NCBI GenBank assembly: GCA_947359465.1
Contig: OX375874.1
Span: 95,241,172-95,305,171 of the forward strand
DNA length: 64,000 nucleotides
Source of the DNA: Metellina segmentata
Taxonomy: Eukaryota; Arthropoda; Arachnida; Araneae; Tetragnathidae
Direction of reading: 5' to 3'
Shown: in pieces, positions 12,786 to 23,375 of the stretch
How the letters are laid out: each line of letters opens with the position of its first letter
How positions within the stretch are numbered: position 1 is the stretch's first letter
Program-made: the position numbers and the translations under genes
The notes under the pieces: model-generated
What the model was told of the DNA's origin: nothing
The model's database searches: none
Seen by the model: only the letters and a program-made list of their open reading frames with translations

Positions 12786-12974
12786 TAACTATATATTATT
12801 AATTAACGTCGTACTAGAGCAACACAACGGGCTATTGACGACGGTCCGGGATCAATCTCTTAAGGGAAAGATCCAAGGATACACCTCGTAATTTTGAACT
12901 ACGGTCAGATCACGAAGCAACACCTGAGCTGGCACCCCACTCTCCAAACTTCCACACCAACCCAACGTAAGGAC
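12786..12974 (-). repeat. tRNA-derived SINE (type A), 5'-truncated copy with 13-bp target duplication
   Basis: Part of the SINE family also found at about 21265, 22945, 23115, 39499, 48008, 54528, 56096 and 58318. The copy is on minus (tail at left) and lacks the tRNA head. The direct repeat TTAATTGAGTCAG flanks it at 12773-12785 and 12975-12987, showing LINE-type retroposition with 5' truncation. Confidence 0.85.
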
Positions 12975-12987
12975 TTAATTGAGTCAG

Positions 12988-13699
12988 AAAATAGAAAAAC
13001 TGATCTATTATAAATATTTGATTCAAAGTAAGTGTGCGTTTGATTAATTTTTAAAGCTATCTTTCTTTTAGATCATTTCACAATATACACTTCAGTTTTT
13101 TTTTTTTGTTTTTTTTCAGATATATGATAGATTTATATTTAAATAAATACATAAATAAATGTCATAAAATAACAGAAATTATAAGCCTGCAGTCGTGACG
13201 GAGTATCAAGAGTGGTAATAGGAAACCGGATGAGGATGATCCATTGGTGTGGAATGTAGTACTGGCTCCATAAAAATAGGCATAACTTCTCTTACCAATA
13301 TTACTTCAATAACATACTAGTTACATTATCAGACGTGGAGGTTGTTAAGGGGACGGAGATTTGTACGGTTCTGAGACATTCTATTCTAAGGGGCTCATGG
13401 TAAAAGTGCATAGTTCACAATGAATTCGACTGAGGGATAAGAATTAAAAGAAATACTATTGGGTCAGGGAATCTAGCAAGAAATTTCATTAGTAGAAATC
13501 GGGAGTTAAACGAAGGAGCAATTTTATTTTTACAGGCGATTTTAGAGGAAAAGTGGTCGTGGGAGTTCAGTCATACTGGGAGGTGAAAGGGATGGCAAGA
13601 TATATGACCTATTGGACAGAAGAGATGAAAGAGTGAAAGGGAAGTGGGGTGTTCGGTGACTGGTCTCTGGTGAGAAGTGTATTAGGAGGTTATTTTTTT
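12988..13699. other. Unassigned repeat-rich DNA
   Basis: Contains poly-T near 13099-13120 and stretches with no recognisable coding. On minus it lies downstream of the gypsy-type fragment at 13740-14940 and may be that element's 3' untranslated or LTR part, but no second LTR was found. Confidence 0.3.
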
Positions 13700-13703
13700 G
13701 TTA

Positions 13704-13728
13704 TATATATATATATATATATATATAT
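13704..13728. repeat. (AT)n microsatellite
   Basis: An uninterrupted run of AT dinucleotides; a plain simple repeat. Confidence 0.9.
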
Positions 13729-13739
13729 CAAATCGAACG

Positions 13740-14940
13740 AGTCGATGAGAGCTTAGCAGCTGGTGATTTGGCTCTTCCTGTTACGGGTTTGCTCCGGTTT
13801 TAGTACTCTGGCGCTGGCACCGCTACGAGTATCGCCACTGTACAGGTAGTTCGGTGGATGGGGGGGGGGTTGAGTATATGACACTCGTTCATCCTGACTG
13901 GAAGGTCCGCCGACCTTTGCAGTGAAGTGAGGATCTGAAAATAACCAAGAAGAAGACAGTAAAAGAAAAAACAAATATTTACAAATTCTCCCTTGCAGGA
14001 CCCAAAACGTTTTCTTAAAAGTTCCATCAGGAAAAGTTCACTTCAAATTGTTAATTTAATGTTATAAAGTCTGATGAGAGTTCATCTGGAAAAGTTTGCA
14101 CTTGAAATGAGAGAAAGAGAAAAAAAACACCAAAAGGTAACTAAGTCTTCTCCCAAGGTTTCATAAAGTCTGCACTGGTTGAAATAACACGTGGACCTTC
14201 GTGGATTCCCACTTTTCCACATCATACCTGTCATTAGGTCTAATTTCACCACTTGGTATGGTCCGAAGATCCGTGGTCGAAGCTTTAATTCGACACCAAA
14301 TTGGGTTCGCTTCATAGCAACTTTATCGCTCACACAATACATTTGTGCTGGTTTTCGTCTCTTGCCGTATTGTTGTTTATTTTGTTGCTGGACTTTCAAA
14401 ATGTTAGCCTTAGCTTCCTCATGTAATTGTTGGACATTTTGTAGTGATATCTGTATATATTCATCTTGAAGTGAGATTATTGTCGCATGAAGCTTTTCCA
14501 CCTGTCCATTATCTCTACATACACCTGTTATTGGAATGTGTGTGATGTTTTCTTCTTGGCAATATTTTTTTTAATCTGCTGATGTAAAATCTTAACCTTT
14601 ATCAGAAATTATTCTCGATGTGTTCCCAAATGTGTCTTGCTGTTGTTTTAATTTTTCTAACGCGTCATGTGAGGAAGTAGATTTTACCGGATATATCCAA
14701 ACACATTTTGTAAAGGCATCAACGACATTGAATATGTATTTGTAGTTTTTATGCGTTGATGGCAGTGGTCCTAGAAAATCAATGTGATAAGTGTCAAGTG
14801 GTACATCTCCCTTTGGGATAGAATGTAGTAACCATTCATGTTTACCTGATTTTTTAGATGATAGTATGCATTGTACACAGTTGGAAATGACAGTCTCAAC
14901 CACTTTCCTTATGTTGGGAGAAAAAAAAATTGTTTCACCA
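13740..14940 (-). pseudogene. Gypsy-type retrotransposon integrase fragment
   Basis: On minus, 14903-14592 carries part of an integrase: a CVQC zinc-binding half site, then DTYHIDFLGPLPST with a catalytic Asp, VVDAFTKCVWIYPVK, and IISDKG with the second Asp. The frame then breaks. 14501-14082 continues with the integrase C-terminus (VQQQNKQQYGKRRKPA, then LRPRIFGPYQVVKL, a GPY/F-like module). A proline-rich tail with NYLYSGDTRSG follows to about 13760. The sequence differs from the integrase of the young gypsy element at 15740-20181, so this is a second, older lineage. No LTRs or reverse transcriptase are present. Confidence 0.75.
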
Positions 14941-15039
14941 AATTTTCAGTTTTGTTTATACCAAAATGCCCTTTCGAGTGTTCAAGCTGAACAATTCCAA
15001 AATCGTACCTATTAATCAAAATCAATTCATTCAAAGTAC

Positions 15040-15520
15040 TATGGATAAAATGTTATCCAGACTTTGGTCTGATGTTAATGAAGAAAATTGCCAACTTTTG
15101 AAGAATATATCCACGTTTGTGTGTGTGATCCAGAAAATATAAATACAGGGGATATTCGCCATGTAGGAAAGGAGGTAAAAAGGATCTGTCGACGTTTAGG
15201 TATCGATGAAATGTGCACTATTCAGGGTTTGAAAGACCAATGAAAATTCCCAAGCTTTTCAAGAAAAATTAAGGCTCTTTTAAGAACAATTGAAATATTA
15301 TCATTTCCACGGCCGAATGCGAGCGCGGGTTTAGTTTAATTAATAACATAGTGTAACATATTTGAGATCATCTGTATTGATTTCAAACGTCTCCAATCTA
15401 ATGTATATTAATGCAGATAGACTACCTATAGAACATTTTCAACCGGAAAAAATTTGTAACTTCTTGGTTGGCCAACCATAGGTCTTCAGTAGACAATAGT
15501 TCAAGAATATGAGCTACAAA
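15040..15520 (+). pseudogene. hAT-type transposase C-terminal remnant
   Basis: Broken plus-strand frames read NINTGDIRHVGKEVKRICRR (about 15138-15200), then TIEILSFPRPNASAGLV-stop-LINN (about 15290-15345), then INADRLPIEHFQPEKI. The order and words resemble the C-terminal dimerisation segment of hAT transposases related to KIAA1586/ZMYM proteins. Stops and frameshifts show it is dead. The gypsy element inserted about 220 bp downstream. Confidence 0.45.
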
Positions 15521-15739
15521 AAGAGCCAGAGACGGATTTATCTCGTCAAGCAGTTTGGGAAATATTTGAATGAAAATGATAGAGGTATCCTTAAAATTTG
15601 TTTTAAAATAAAATTACATCCTACTTTATATATGTTTACATTTTTTCTCTTAACATTTCCTTTAATTATTTTATATCATAGTTATATATTAATATAATGA
15701 CATTTTCAAATTTGAATATCACTCTATGCTAGTCTGCAT

Positions 15740-15979
15740 TGAAGTTCGTTGAATAAAGTCGGATAAATTATAAAGAGCAAACTTCTTAAAATACTTTTAT
15801 TAACGAAAGATATATGCGTAAGACAATAGGTAAACTTCAAAGCGAAAAAGATTAAAAAACTAGTTTTGCTATTCTTTTATTTTGTTCTAAACTTTTTCTG
15901 ATGCCACTCGAGCCAAGAGAAATCGTAACGCGAAGAGTTTGCTGGTTGTTGCCTCAGTGCGCCACATGATGTCACCACA
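15740..15979 (-). repeat. Gypsy 3' LTR
   Basis: 240 bp, starting TGAAGTTCG on plus and ending ACCACA, a direct repeat of 19942-20181. It is the 3' LTR because coding runs on minus. Confidence 0.95.
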
Positions 15980-16172
15980 CACCCCCTTTCCAGTGATAGC
16001 GTTACACCTCATAGTCATTCAGGTATGCAGGAAATTGCACTCTTCGACCAGTTCTTGTGGTTCTAGCAAATTCGATGGAAGAATCATTGTCACTGGGAAG
16101 TGGTTGTGAGGTTTTGGAGTTATCGGATTCACATGTCCGAAAGTTTGGTGTTACTTCATCTTTGAGTTTGAA

Positions 16173-18605
16173 TCATGGTTTCAGTCGATCTATTGATATT
16201 CTCTTAATTTTACCCCAAACTACAACATCAAAGAATTTCTCAAAACGTTGTTTAACTAAATATGGTCCGAGATAGGTTGGTTGAAGAGAAGATGAGATTA
16301 TGTTATTATAGATGAATACGTGTGAACAATTTGCTAAATCCTTGTGTACGAAAACTGTTTTTTTTCCATGGCTGGTTGTTGGAGTTGGTTTTAGGTTTTG
16401 GATGTGACTTTGCAATTTTTGTATAAAATCTGAATGCGTGGCAGCTGGGGAGTTACTGAAAAATTCTCCAGGCAAACAGACTGGTGTGCCGTACACAAGT
16501 TCAGTGGAAGAACAACCCAAATCCTCTTTAACGGCGGATCGAATGCCAAGGAGAATTAAAGGTAGAATATCAGTCCAAGAATTGGACGTTTGTAGGTGGG
16601 ATTTAAGAAGTTCGGTGTTGGCGTTCGATTAGACTATTAGATTGTGGATGATAAGCTGTGGTGGTGTTAGCTTTGAAACCTAGGTATTTGCTCAAGGATT
16701 GGAAGAGTTGACTCTTAAACTGGCGACCTTGGTCAGATGTTATTCTTTCAGGTATTCCAAATCTGGAAATCCAACTCGCGATAAGGGCGTTTGCGACGGA
16801 ATCTGCAGTTTGGTCTTCCAAAGGAACAGCTTCAATCCAACGGGTGAACCTATCGATGATAGTAAGCAGATACCTAAAACCTTTGCAAGATGGTAAAGGG
16901 CCTACAATATCAATGTTAAGGTGCTTGAATCGTTGATTCGGAACTTTGAATTCCGCAGCTGGAGAATGCGTATGTTTGTGAACTTTGGCTCGCTGACATG
17001 CCAAGCATGCTCTAGTCCACAGTTGGCAGTCTTTGTTTATGCAAGGCCAAATGAATCTTTTTGTCACCAGCTTCATTGTTGCACGAATTCCCGGATGGGA
17101 TAAGTTATGTATAGCGAGAAATACTCTTTGGCAAAACTCATTAGGAATGTATGGCCGGTTAAAATTAGTGGAGGTTTCACAGTAAATTTTCTTACTGCTA
17201 TCCGGAATAGGAATTTGTACTATTTTGAAACTGGAATTTGATGTAAGAATCTTAAGGTCGTCATCCTCCTGGCAATCTGCAATAACTGTATAATCAATTG
17301 GAGCTGGAGTAGCAATGGATTCTATTCTTGACAGTGTGTCTGCTACGATGTTTTCTTCTCCGGAAATGTACCGTATGTCTGTAGTGAATTCAGCAATATA
17401 ATTCAACTGTCGGGCTTGTCTTGGGGAGGCTTTATCTAAGTTCTGCTGGAAGGCAAAAGTGATTGGTTTATGGTCTGTGAAGATAGTAAATAGCCGTCCT
17501 TCCAGAATGTGCTTAAAATGCTTTACCGCTAGGTAGATTGCAAGTAATTCTCGATCATAAGCACTGTAATTTCTTTGCGTGGATGTTAGGGATCGAGAGA
17601 AAAAGCTTAGCGGTTGCTTTTCACGATTATATAGCTGATGAATTACGGCCCCCACGGCGGAATCCGATGCATCTGTTGTTAGGGTGATTTGCGCCGTCTG
17701 GTTAGGATGAACCAACATTGTTGAGTTGCACAATGCGCTTTTGATATCAGCAAAAGCATTCCGCGCACCTTCGGTCCAAACTAAAGGTTTTTTGCTGTTT
17801 TTCTTTACTCCTTTAAGCAAGACTGTCAACGGTTGTTGCAGTTTGGTATGAAACGGTGATAGAAGTTCACCATTCCCAAAAATCTGCGCAAGCTTGTGAA
17901 GGATTCTGGTTTAGGGTATTGTTTAATTGTATCAACTTTCGATGGAAGAGGTTTAATTCCTTCTGATGATATATCGTGTCCTAAAAATTCAAATTTGCTC
18001 AGACTAAATTTACATTTTGCAAAGTTTATGCACAGTCCGTAGTTATCGAGCCTTTGGAATACTAATTCAAGGTGTTTTCCGTGTGTTTCTGCGTCGGGAG
18101 AGGCAATGAGAATGTCATCAAGATAGCAGAACACAAAATCGGGGCCGCTCAGCACAGTATTCATAAACCTTTGGAAGGTTTGCGCGGCGTTGCGTAGACC
18201 AAATGTCATATAAGGAAATTCAAAAAGTCCGAAAGGTGTTATGATGGCGGTCTTCGGAATATCAGCTTCGTGAACAGTAATCTGTTGGTAGGCTCGTATA
18301 AGATCTATAGTTGAAAACATCGTTTTTTTATGTAGAATATTTGTACAGTCCGTTAGAAATGGTAGTGGGTAACGGTCTGGTATGGTGTTTGCATTAAGCC
18401 CACGGTAATCACCACATGGCCTCCAGTCGCCGGATTTTTTTAAAGTGAGATGTAATGGACTTGACCAGTTGCTTTTGGATGGTCTGCAGAGGCCTTCTTG
18501 TAGCATATAATCAAATTCCTTTTTCGCAGCACTCAACTTTTCTTGAGAAAGTCTTCTGGCTTTAGAGAATGTGGGGTTTCCTTTAGTTTCAATGAAATGC
18601 TGCAC
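16173..18605 (-). pseudogene. Gypsy pol: reverse transcriptase, RNase H, integrase
   Basis: Frame 18605-17826 is the reverse transcriptase, with WRPCGDYRGLN, TAFGL-like ITPFGLFEFPYMTFGLRNA and the catalytic FCYLDDILIAS. Frame 17829-16603 carries RNase H ([34 protein letters not shown]) and integrase with an HHCC finger (H..H then CLACQRAK), core [20 protein letters not shown] and an Asn-Ser-Leu-Ile-Glu segment supplying the third acidic residue. Frame 16520-16173 is the integrase C-terminus. Frameshifts near 17830 and between 16520 and 16603 interrupt the polyprotein. Confidence 0.93.
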
Positions 18606-18665
18606 ATTATGTTCTTTAATTTTCTCATTTTTTTATGTTGGGTTTAAGTAAGTTTGGGAATTTAT

Positions 18666-19160
18666 TTAAAATGGCTGCGTATTGGTTTTGAAAAGTGGTA
18701 GCAATGAATTTAGGGGCGCGACGCTATTGTTACACAGAGTACCTTTAGTCGTCAATGAAGTTGTACCATCAATTAATTTTCTATTTTTACTGTCGACTAA
18801 TAAGTTAAAATGTGAAAGAAAGTCTATTCCCACAATAGGTCTGTTTACATCTGCAATTATAAATGGCCAGTTGAAAGATCTACGTAGCCCCAAATCCAGT
18901 TCCAACAATTTTTGCCCATACGTTTTGATTTTTGTATCGTTAGCTGCAAATAGCTCAAGCTTAGACACGGTTCTTTTTTCTGATAATGATGGTGGAATAA
19001 CTGATATTTCTGCTCCAGTGTCAATTAAAAAATGGGTTGCTGATGCTTTGTCACGAATATATAGACGACTCAGCTCGACTCCTTGACCTTCGGTCGTCAT
19101 TAAAAGCCGGGGATTCAGTTTTCCTGTTTCGAAGCCTGATATTTGCATGGCGGTGTGCAC
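18666..19160 (-). pseudogene. Gypsy aspartic protease region
   Basis: The minus-strand frame contains the retropepsin active-site motif LIDTGAEISVIPPS, followed by the second conserved hydrophobic block (PIVGIDFLSHFNLLVD). It overlaps the end of gag in another frame and is cut off from the reverse transcriptase by stops near 18610-18665. Confidence 0.85.
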
Positions 19161-20042
19161 TTGTAAGCTCTCTCGCCAAAGCGTTGGTGGAAATAACAGT
19201 TGTTTGGGTCATTGTTATTTTTGGAACGGTTTCTTGAATTAGATCTGTATCTTCGTCTTTGTGGACTGGAATCCTTACGTTTATTCATCTCCGCTATTTG
19301 CAGTGCCAAGTTTGATATCTGTTTCTGCAGATCTAAGGCGATCTCGTTACCAGTTGGTGTAGATTCAATGCGAGCTACCTGAGGTGAATGGGATTTAATT
19401 CCCATATTTTGTCAGCCATTGTTGATAGTTTGGACAAATCATCGCTGCTTACAGACAAAATGCTCCGCATATTAAGTGGTAGTCGTTGCATCCACAAGGT
19501 TTTCAAAAATTCGTCCGGCACCTGATCCGTCGCCAAATTGCGCATTTCGCAGAGAAGTTGAGATGGTTTCTTATCACCCAATTCCAATTCGGTCAGAAGC
19601 TTCTGAGTTTTCTGTGTTTCAGAATCGGAAAAATTTCAATCAGCCTCTTTTTAATGGCCAGATACTTCTCGTCGTCCGGTGGTTTGACGAGGATATCTGC
19701 AACTTGTGACAATGTCCCTGCTTCGATCGAACTGACTACATAATCATATTTTGTTTGATCAACTGTAATTCCAGCGTTGCGGAATTGGGCTTCGATTTGC
19801 AGGAACCATATTTTGGGGTCGGGTTTCCAAAAAGGAGGAATTTTTAGGCTTACCCTGGCGATTGTCGAATTCTCCGATGCTGTTCCGGTGTCATCATTTG
19901 TAATCATTTTATCGTAATCAATCACGTCCGGTGGTCTCCAATGAAGTTCGTTGAATAAAGTCGGATAAATTATAAAGAGCAAACTTCTTAAAATACTTTT
20001 ATTAACGAAAAATATATGCGTAAGACAATAGGTAAACTTCAA
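19115..20042 (-). pseudogene. Gypsy gag (capsid and nucleocapsid), broken
   Basis: Minus-strand frames 20042-19593, 19587-19375 and 19405-19115 together make a Gag: capsid-like LKIPPFWKPDPKIWFLQIEA, then DEFLKTLWMQRLPLNMRSIL, an arginine/serine-rich stretch, and a variant zinc knuckle CYFHQRFGERAYKCTPPCKY. The first two frames are separated by a frameshift near 19590. The CxxH..C..C knuckle differs from the usual CCHC and recalls Gag of other arthropod gypsy elements. Confidence 0.8.
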
Positions 20043-20181
20043 AGCTAAAAAGATTAAAAAACTAGTTTTGCTATTCTTTTATTTTGTTCTAAACTTTTTC
20101 TGATGCCACTCGAGCCAAGAGAAATCGTAACGCGAAGAGTTTGCTGGTTGTTGCCTCAATGCGCCACATGATGTCACCACA
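19942..20181 (-). repeat. Gypsy 5' LTR
   Basis: 240 bp, almost identical to 15740-15979. The gag reading frame starts just inside it on the minus strand. Confidence 0.95.
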
Positions 20182-20203
20182 TGCATATTTTGCTATGCAT
20201 AAA

Positions 20204-20400
20204 TACAGTAAACTCCCAATAACTCGAACCTTGTGAACACGAATTACTCCTTAAGCGTTGGCCTCGGCTTAAGTCGAGGTTTCTTCAAAGTTCCACAATT
20301 CCTTTCCTTTAATATAAAATTAATATAGGCTTTTTTTCTCGATAATTTGAACTTCGATTACTTCGAACATATTCCTCGGTCCTTTGAGTATACCTCATGA
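20204..20400. repeat. pogo/Tigger-like MITE fragment
   Basis: TACAGTAAACTCCCAATAAC followed by TCGAACC, and later 'ctcgataatttgaacttcgatta', resemble pogo/Tigger terminal sequence (compare 43473-44121, which starts CAGAGTAAAACTCCAATTAT). No clear opposite end was found. Confidence 0.4.
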
Positions 20401-20609
20401 GCGCCCGCAGGGGGGGGGGGTCATTCCCCTGGCTTATGGATTTCCTATATTCATATGTTTGTATATATACATGTATGTGCGTGTGTGAGCATGGTTTTTT
20501 TGCCCCCATAGAAAGTGTAAGTAGTAAGTACATGTTTCGCCTCCCCATGGAAAAAATTCTGAGGGTGCCCATGGAATACCCTCTGTTTTTTTTACAACAA
20601 CATCACTGT

Positions 20610-20687
20610 TAATAACTTTGGGGAGGCTACAATTGGTTGTATTGGGTCCTGACGCGGATGCCAATTGTAACCTCCCCGAGGTTATTA
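20610..20687. repeat. 27-bp inverted repeat (hairpin)
   Basis: Arms 20610-20636 and 20661-20687 are inverted repeats of TAATAAC..GGGGAGG..ACAATTGG with three mismatches and a 24-bp loop. It spans the edge of the LTR-like segment. Confidence 0.85.
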
Positions 20688-20872
20688 ATTAACGAAACGA
20701 GAGAGTTACATCAACAATTTATTTGGCCAGTATAATTGATGTCACATACATACGGTAATCGACTTTCTCCTTATCCTTCCAAATGCCCGGCTTTATATGT
20801 TTTACGCTCTGTGCGCAGACGCCGCGGGCACGAGCGCACGATATCACGAAGTGACATACCAGGACCGTCACA
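20666..20872 (-). repeat. LTR-like segment with primer-binding-like sequence
   Basis: Read on minus it starts TGTGACGG, has a TATAAA-like box, an AATAAA and ends GGGGAGGTTACA, so it has TG..CA ends and the order expected of an LTR. Directly after it on minus comes TTGGCATCCGCGTCAGGACC, which looks like a tRNA primer-binding site, then a short open stretch (20664 to about 20540). No second LTR was found, so it is either truncated or not an LTR. Confidence 0.4.
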
Positions 20873-20873
20873 A

Positions 20874-21110
20874 GTGGTCATAAAGCTTGTTTGTACCTCC
20901 CAATAGGCCACAAGTTCGAAACCCGGTTTGTTCTCGAATGTTGGTTGTCCTTGTTAGGATTTGTGGTTGGTCTTCCATTGGGTGTTACTTGACAAGTAAA
21001 CGTCGGTTCCCTTCTGTTTTACCCCTCGTCCAAGGCCCGAAGATCAGTGATCAGGCATTGAAAAGATTTTGGTGTTATAATTTTCTAATTAGTCATATTT
21101 ATCACATTTA
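20874..21110 (+). repeat. Possible further tRNA-derived SINE
   Basis: A B-box-like 'caagttcgaaaccc' lies at about 20910, about 30 bases after an A-box-like 'tggtcataaagc'. The rest is moderately GC-rich non-coding sequence. There is no target duplication, so this is tentative. Confidence 0.3.
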
Positions 21111-21264
21111 GAGACAATTCAACAGTTATGTTACTTTTTGAAATATTCCTTAGTATTTTTGAACTATACTACCGAATTCGCAGAATATCGAGGGTCCACA
21201 GCAGCCCAATTGCTTTTTTATTTGTGTTTTTTTTAATTAATGTCGTACTGGAGGTAATGCGGTA

Positions 21265-22318
21265 ATGGTAATTTTAGTTAACGTCGTCCTAGACCAACAC
21301 AACGAGCTATTGACGACGGTCCTGGACCAGTCCTTTAAGGGAAAGATCCGTGGACAACATCTCGTAATTTTGAACCACGATCGGATGACGAAGCAACACC
21401 TGAGCTAGCACCCCACTCTCCAAACGTCCACACCAACCCAACGTGAGGACTTTCGGCCACGACAGATTTAAGGTGCACCTGCCGCCTCTACACCATACGC
21501 TTACAAACATCCATGCCCGGAACCGAATTCCAACCAGGAGCCTTCCTATCTAGAGGCTTAAGGGGGTCCGGGACACATTGAAAAAAAAATTTTATTAATT
21601 AATTTAGAATTTTGAATTTTTTTGTACTGATTACCCATCTAACTAATAAGCAAAATCACAACACAAAAATTTTCCAAAAGTTCTTTAAAAATTTTAAATT
21701 AAAATTTTTTGAAAAAAAGAGGGGTCATTTTAAATTGTTAAGGCTCAAAACATTCTTGATCAATTTTCAAAATTCTTACATTAAATTATTCACAAATTTA
21801 TTAACTTTAATTTTGATTCAGGAATTTAAAAAATATTGATTTAATAAAAAATGAAAAATATTTGAATAAAAATATTTGAAAATTTTAAGGTACTTTTTTT
21901 TTTAAAGTCATATTTTTAAAAGTAAATATTTGTTTTGAATTTGCTGAATCAAAATTAAAGTATAATGTTTGAAAAAGATATATTCCAAATTTCAACCCTT
22001 AAACTTTATCGGTTTTCGACTTATAGCAATTTGAATACAGGAAATCTTGAAAAAATGCATCATGGAGAAAAACGCATTTAAAGTTTTAAGTACAGATGTT
22101 GTTGCCATGACAACAACTGTCAAGAGTGTTAGATTTTTAAAACAACGCACCACAAAAATTATTATATCTCTAGTTCTAATTAAGATAGAAACATGATTTA
22201 GATGCCATTTTAAGCTGAAAAACACAGAGAATTTCTTAAAGTAATAAAAAAAAATTCGAAAATTTGACGATTTTTGTGTCCCGGACCCCCTTAAGACCTT
22301 AAACACTATACCGGTTGG
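21265..22318 (-). repeat. SINE type A, split by a MITE
   Basis: The SINE body on minus runs to about 21557 and resumes at 22295 with its tRNA head (on plus 'cactataccggttggtcgg'). The interruption is exactly the TTAA-flanked element 21562-22290. A short duplicated SINE-tail piece ('cgtcgtactagagga') follows at about 22323. The copy is otherwise close to the 48 kb copy. Confidence 0.85.
21562..22290. mobile_element. Non-autonomous DNA transposon (MITE) with TTAA duplication, piggyBac-like
   Basis: 729 bp, very AT-rich inside, with perfect 15-bp terminal inverted repeats GGGGGTCCGGGACAC at 21562-21576 and 22276-22290. TTAA lies at 21558-21561 and 22291-22294. The TTAA duplication is the hallmark of piggyBac-type elements. 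No transposase is encoded. It inserted inside a SINE, so it is younger than that copy. Confidence 0.88.
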
Positions 22319-22930
22319 TCGGCGTCGTACTAGAGGAACACAATGGACCATGTTGGAAGAGCAGCAGGAGGATTGAGAGTTCAAAACTTGATTTAGGTAG
22401 AGTGGCGACGTACGGGAAACGCTTTCTGATTGGCTTAGAGACCGTTTCCAGCGCCCGAGGCGGTATTTTCCTAGCTCCCGTAGACTTAACATGGGAACTT
22501 TTTGTGTGTTCGAAAAACACGTGTGTATATTAAATTTTAAAAAAAATATAGCTTATTCATGTTCCATTTCGTGTTCTAGAATGCTTATTTATTATTATTT
22601 TTGTGTTTGGTCAGTATAAATTTGAAGACTTTTTTAAGTAAATAGCTTTTTTTGAACAACATGGTGTTTCCCGCAATCTAAGTTAGCGCGTTGTGCTATT
22701 CCATCTCATCAATTACGTATGTAATTGAGCGTTTATACGATTCATTTATACCGAATGTATCCATATTATAACAATCATATGCTTTTTGTTTTCCTTGAAA
22801 TGATATATAAATTCGAAGCAGCAACCTTCTTTGAGACGAATCTGGTAGAAAAATGGCTGCCGCGCATGCGAATTGGGCCAAAGTTGGTCCCTTGTCGCCA
22901 CTTTAATTATCTAGGCACTCTAAATTTAAG
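22315..22930 (+). promoter_or_regulatory. GC-richer patches, possible promoter (tentative)
   Basis: 22390-22520 has an ATTGG (inverted CCAAT) and CACGTG. 22845-22880 has AAAATGGCTGCC (YY1-like) next to CGCGCATGCG (NRF-1-like). Such motifs occur in TATA-less housekeeping promoters. FN3K begins coding at 26608 right after a splice-acceptor-like TTTATTTTAG, so an upstream non-coding exon is plausible. No transcript evidence is available from sequence alone. Confidence 0.2.
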
Positions 22931-22944
22931 CACAGACCGTCAGA

Positions 22945-23110
22945 GGTGTTGGTGCGCGTGCAGTCTATCATCGACTCAAATTTCCACGTTGGCATGGTGT
23001 GGATATTTGGAGAGTAAGAGTGGTAATCTACTTCAGTATGACCTCGTCACCTGACCGTGACAAAATGTTGTCTCCTTTCTTTGTCACATGACCGTGACAA
23101 AGTGGAGATT
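22945..23110 (+). repeat. SINE type A, diverged fragment
   Basis: Plus-oriented SINE A core: 'ggtgtggatatttggagagt', then 'cgtcacctgaccgtgac'. It ends abruptly and is followed by another copy. Confidence 0.6.
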
Positions 23111-23114
23111 TACT

Positions 23115-23375
23115 AGTTCGGATCCAATCAAAAACCGTCGTGTGCAAAGAGGATGCTGCACGTTAAATCTTATGTGGCCTCAAATGTCCTCATGTTGACG
23201 TCGTGTGGAAGTTTAGAGAGTGGGGTACCAATTCTGGTGTGAGCTCTGTCCACGCTTCAAAAGTGCGTGGTATTGTCCTCGAACCTTTCCCGATGGGCTT
23301 GATCCGTGACCCTTGCCAATAGACCGTTTTATTGCTCTATTGTGATGACGTAATTGAAATACCTACCCAGATATT
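23115..23375 (+). repeat. SINE type A, diverged copy
   Basis: Plus-oriented copy: 'tgctgcacgttaaatctta', 'gtgtggaagtttagagagtg', then 'gccaatagaccgttttat' and the tail 'gacgtaattgaaatacctac'. It is adjacent to and in the same orientation as the 22945 fragment. Confidence 0.65.

Larger units (their letters stand above)
15740..20181 (-). mobile_element. Gypsy (Ty3-type) LTR retrotransposon, nearly complete and young
   Basis: A 4,442-bp element with two 240-bp LTRs, flanked by the 5-bp target duplication TGCAT (15735-15739 and 20182-20186). On minus the order is 5' LTR (19942-20181), a primer-binding-like TTGGAGACCACCGG right after it, gag, protease, reverse transcriptase, RNase H, integrase, a purine tract (GGAAAGGGGGTG, about 15980-15991) and the 3' LTR (15740-15979). 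The LTRs differ at about three positions by eye, so insertion was recent. Frame breaks in gag and pol make the copy defective. No envelope gene is seen. Confidence 0.95.

Noticed and set aside
13704..13728. CRISPR-like or regulatory repeat
   Set aside because: Simple AT microsatellite; no spacer structure, and the sequence is eukaryotic.
22299..22533. Overlapping open frames on both strands at 22.3-22.5 kb
   Set aside because: Both are products of a GC-richer patch; no domain or splice support.
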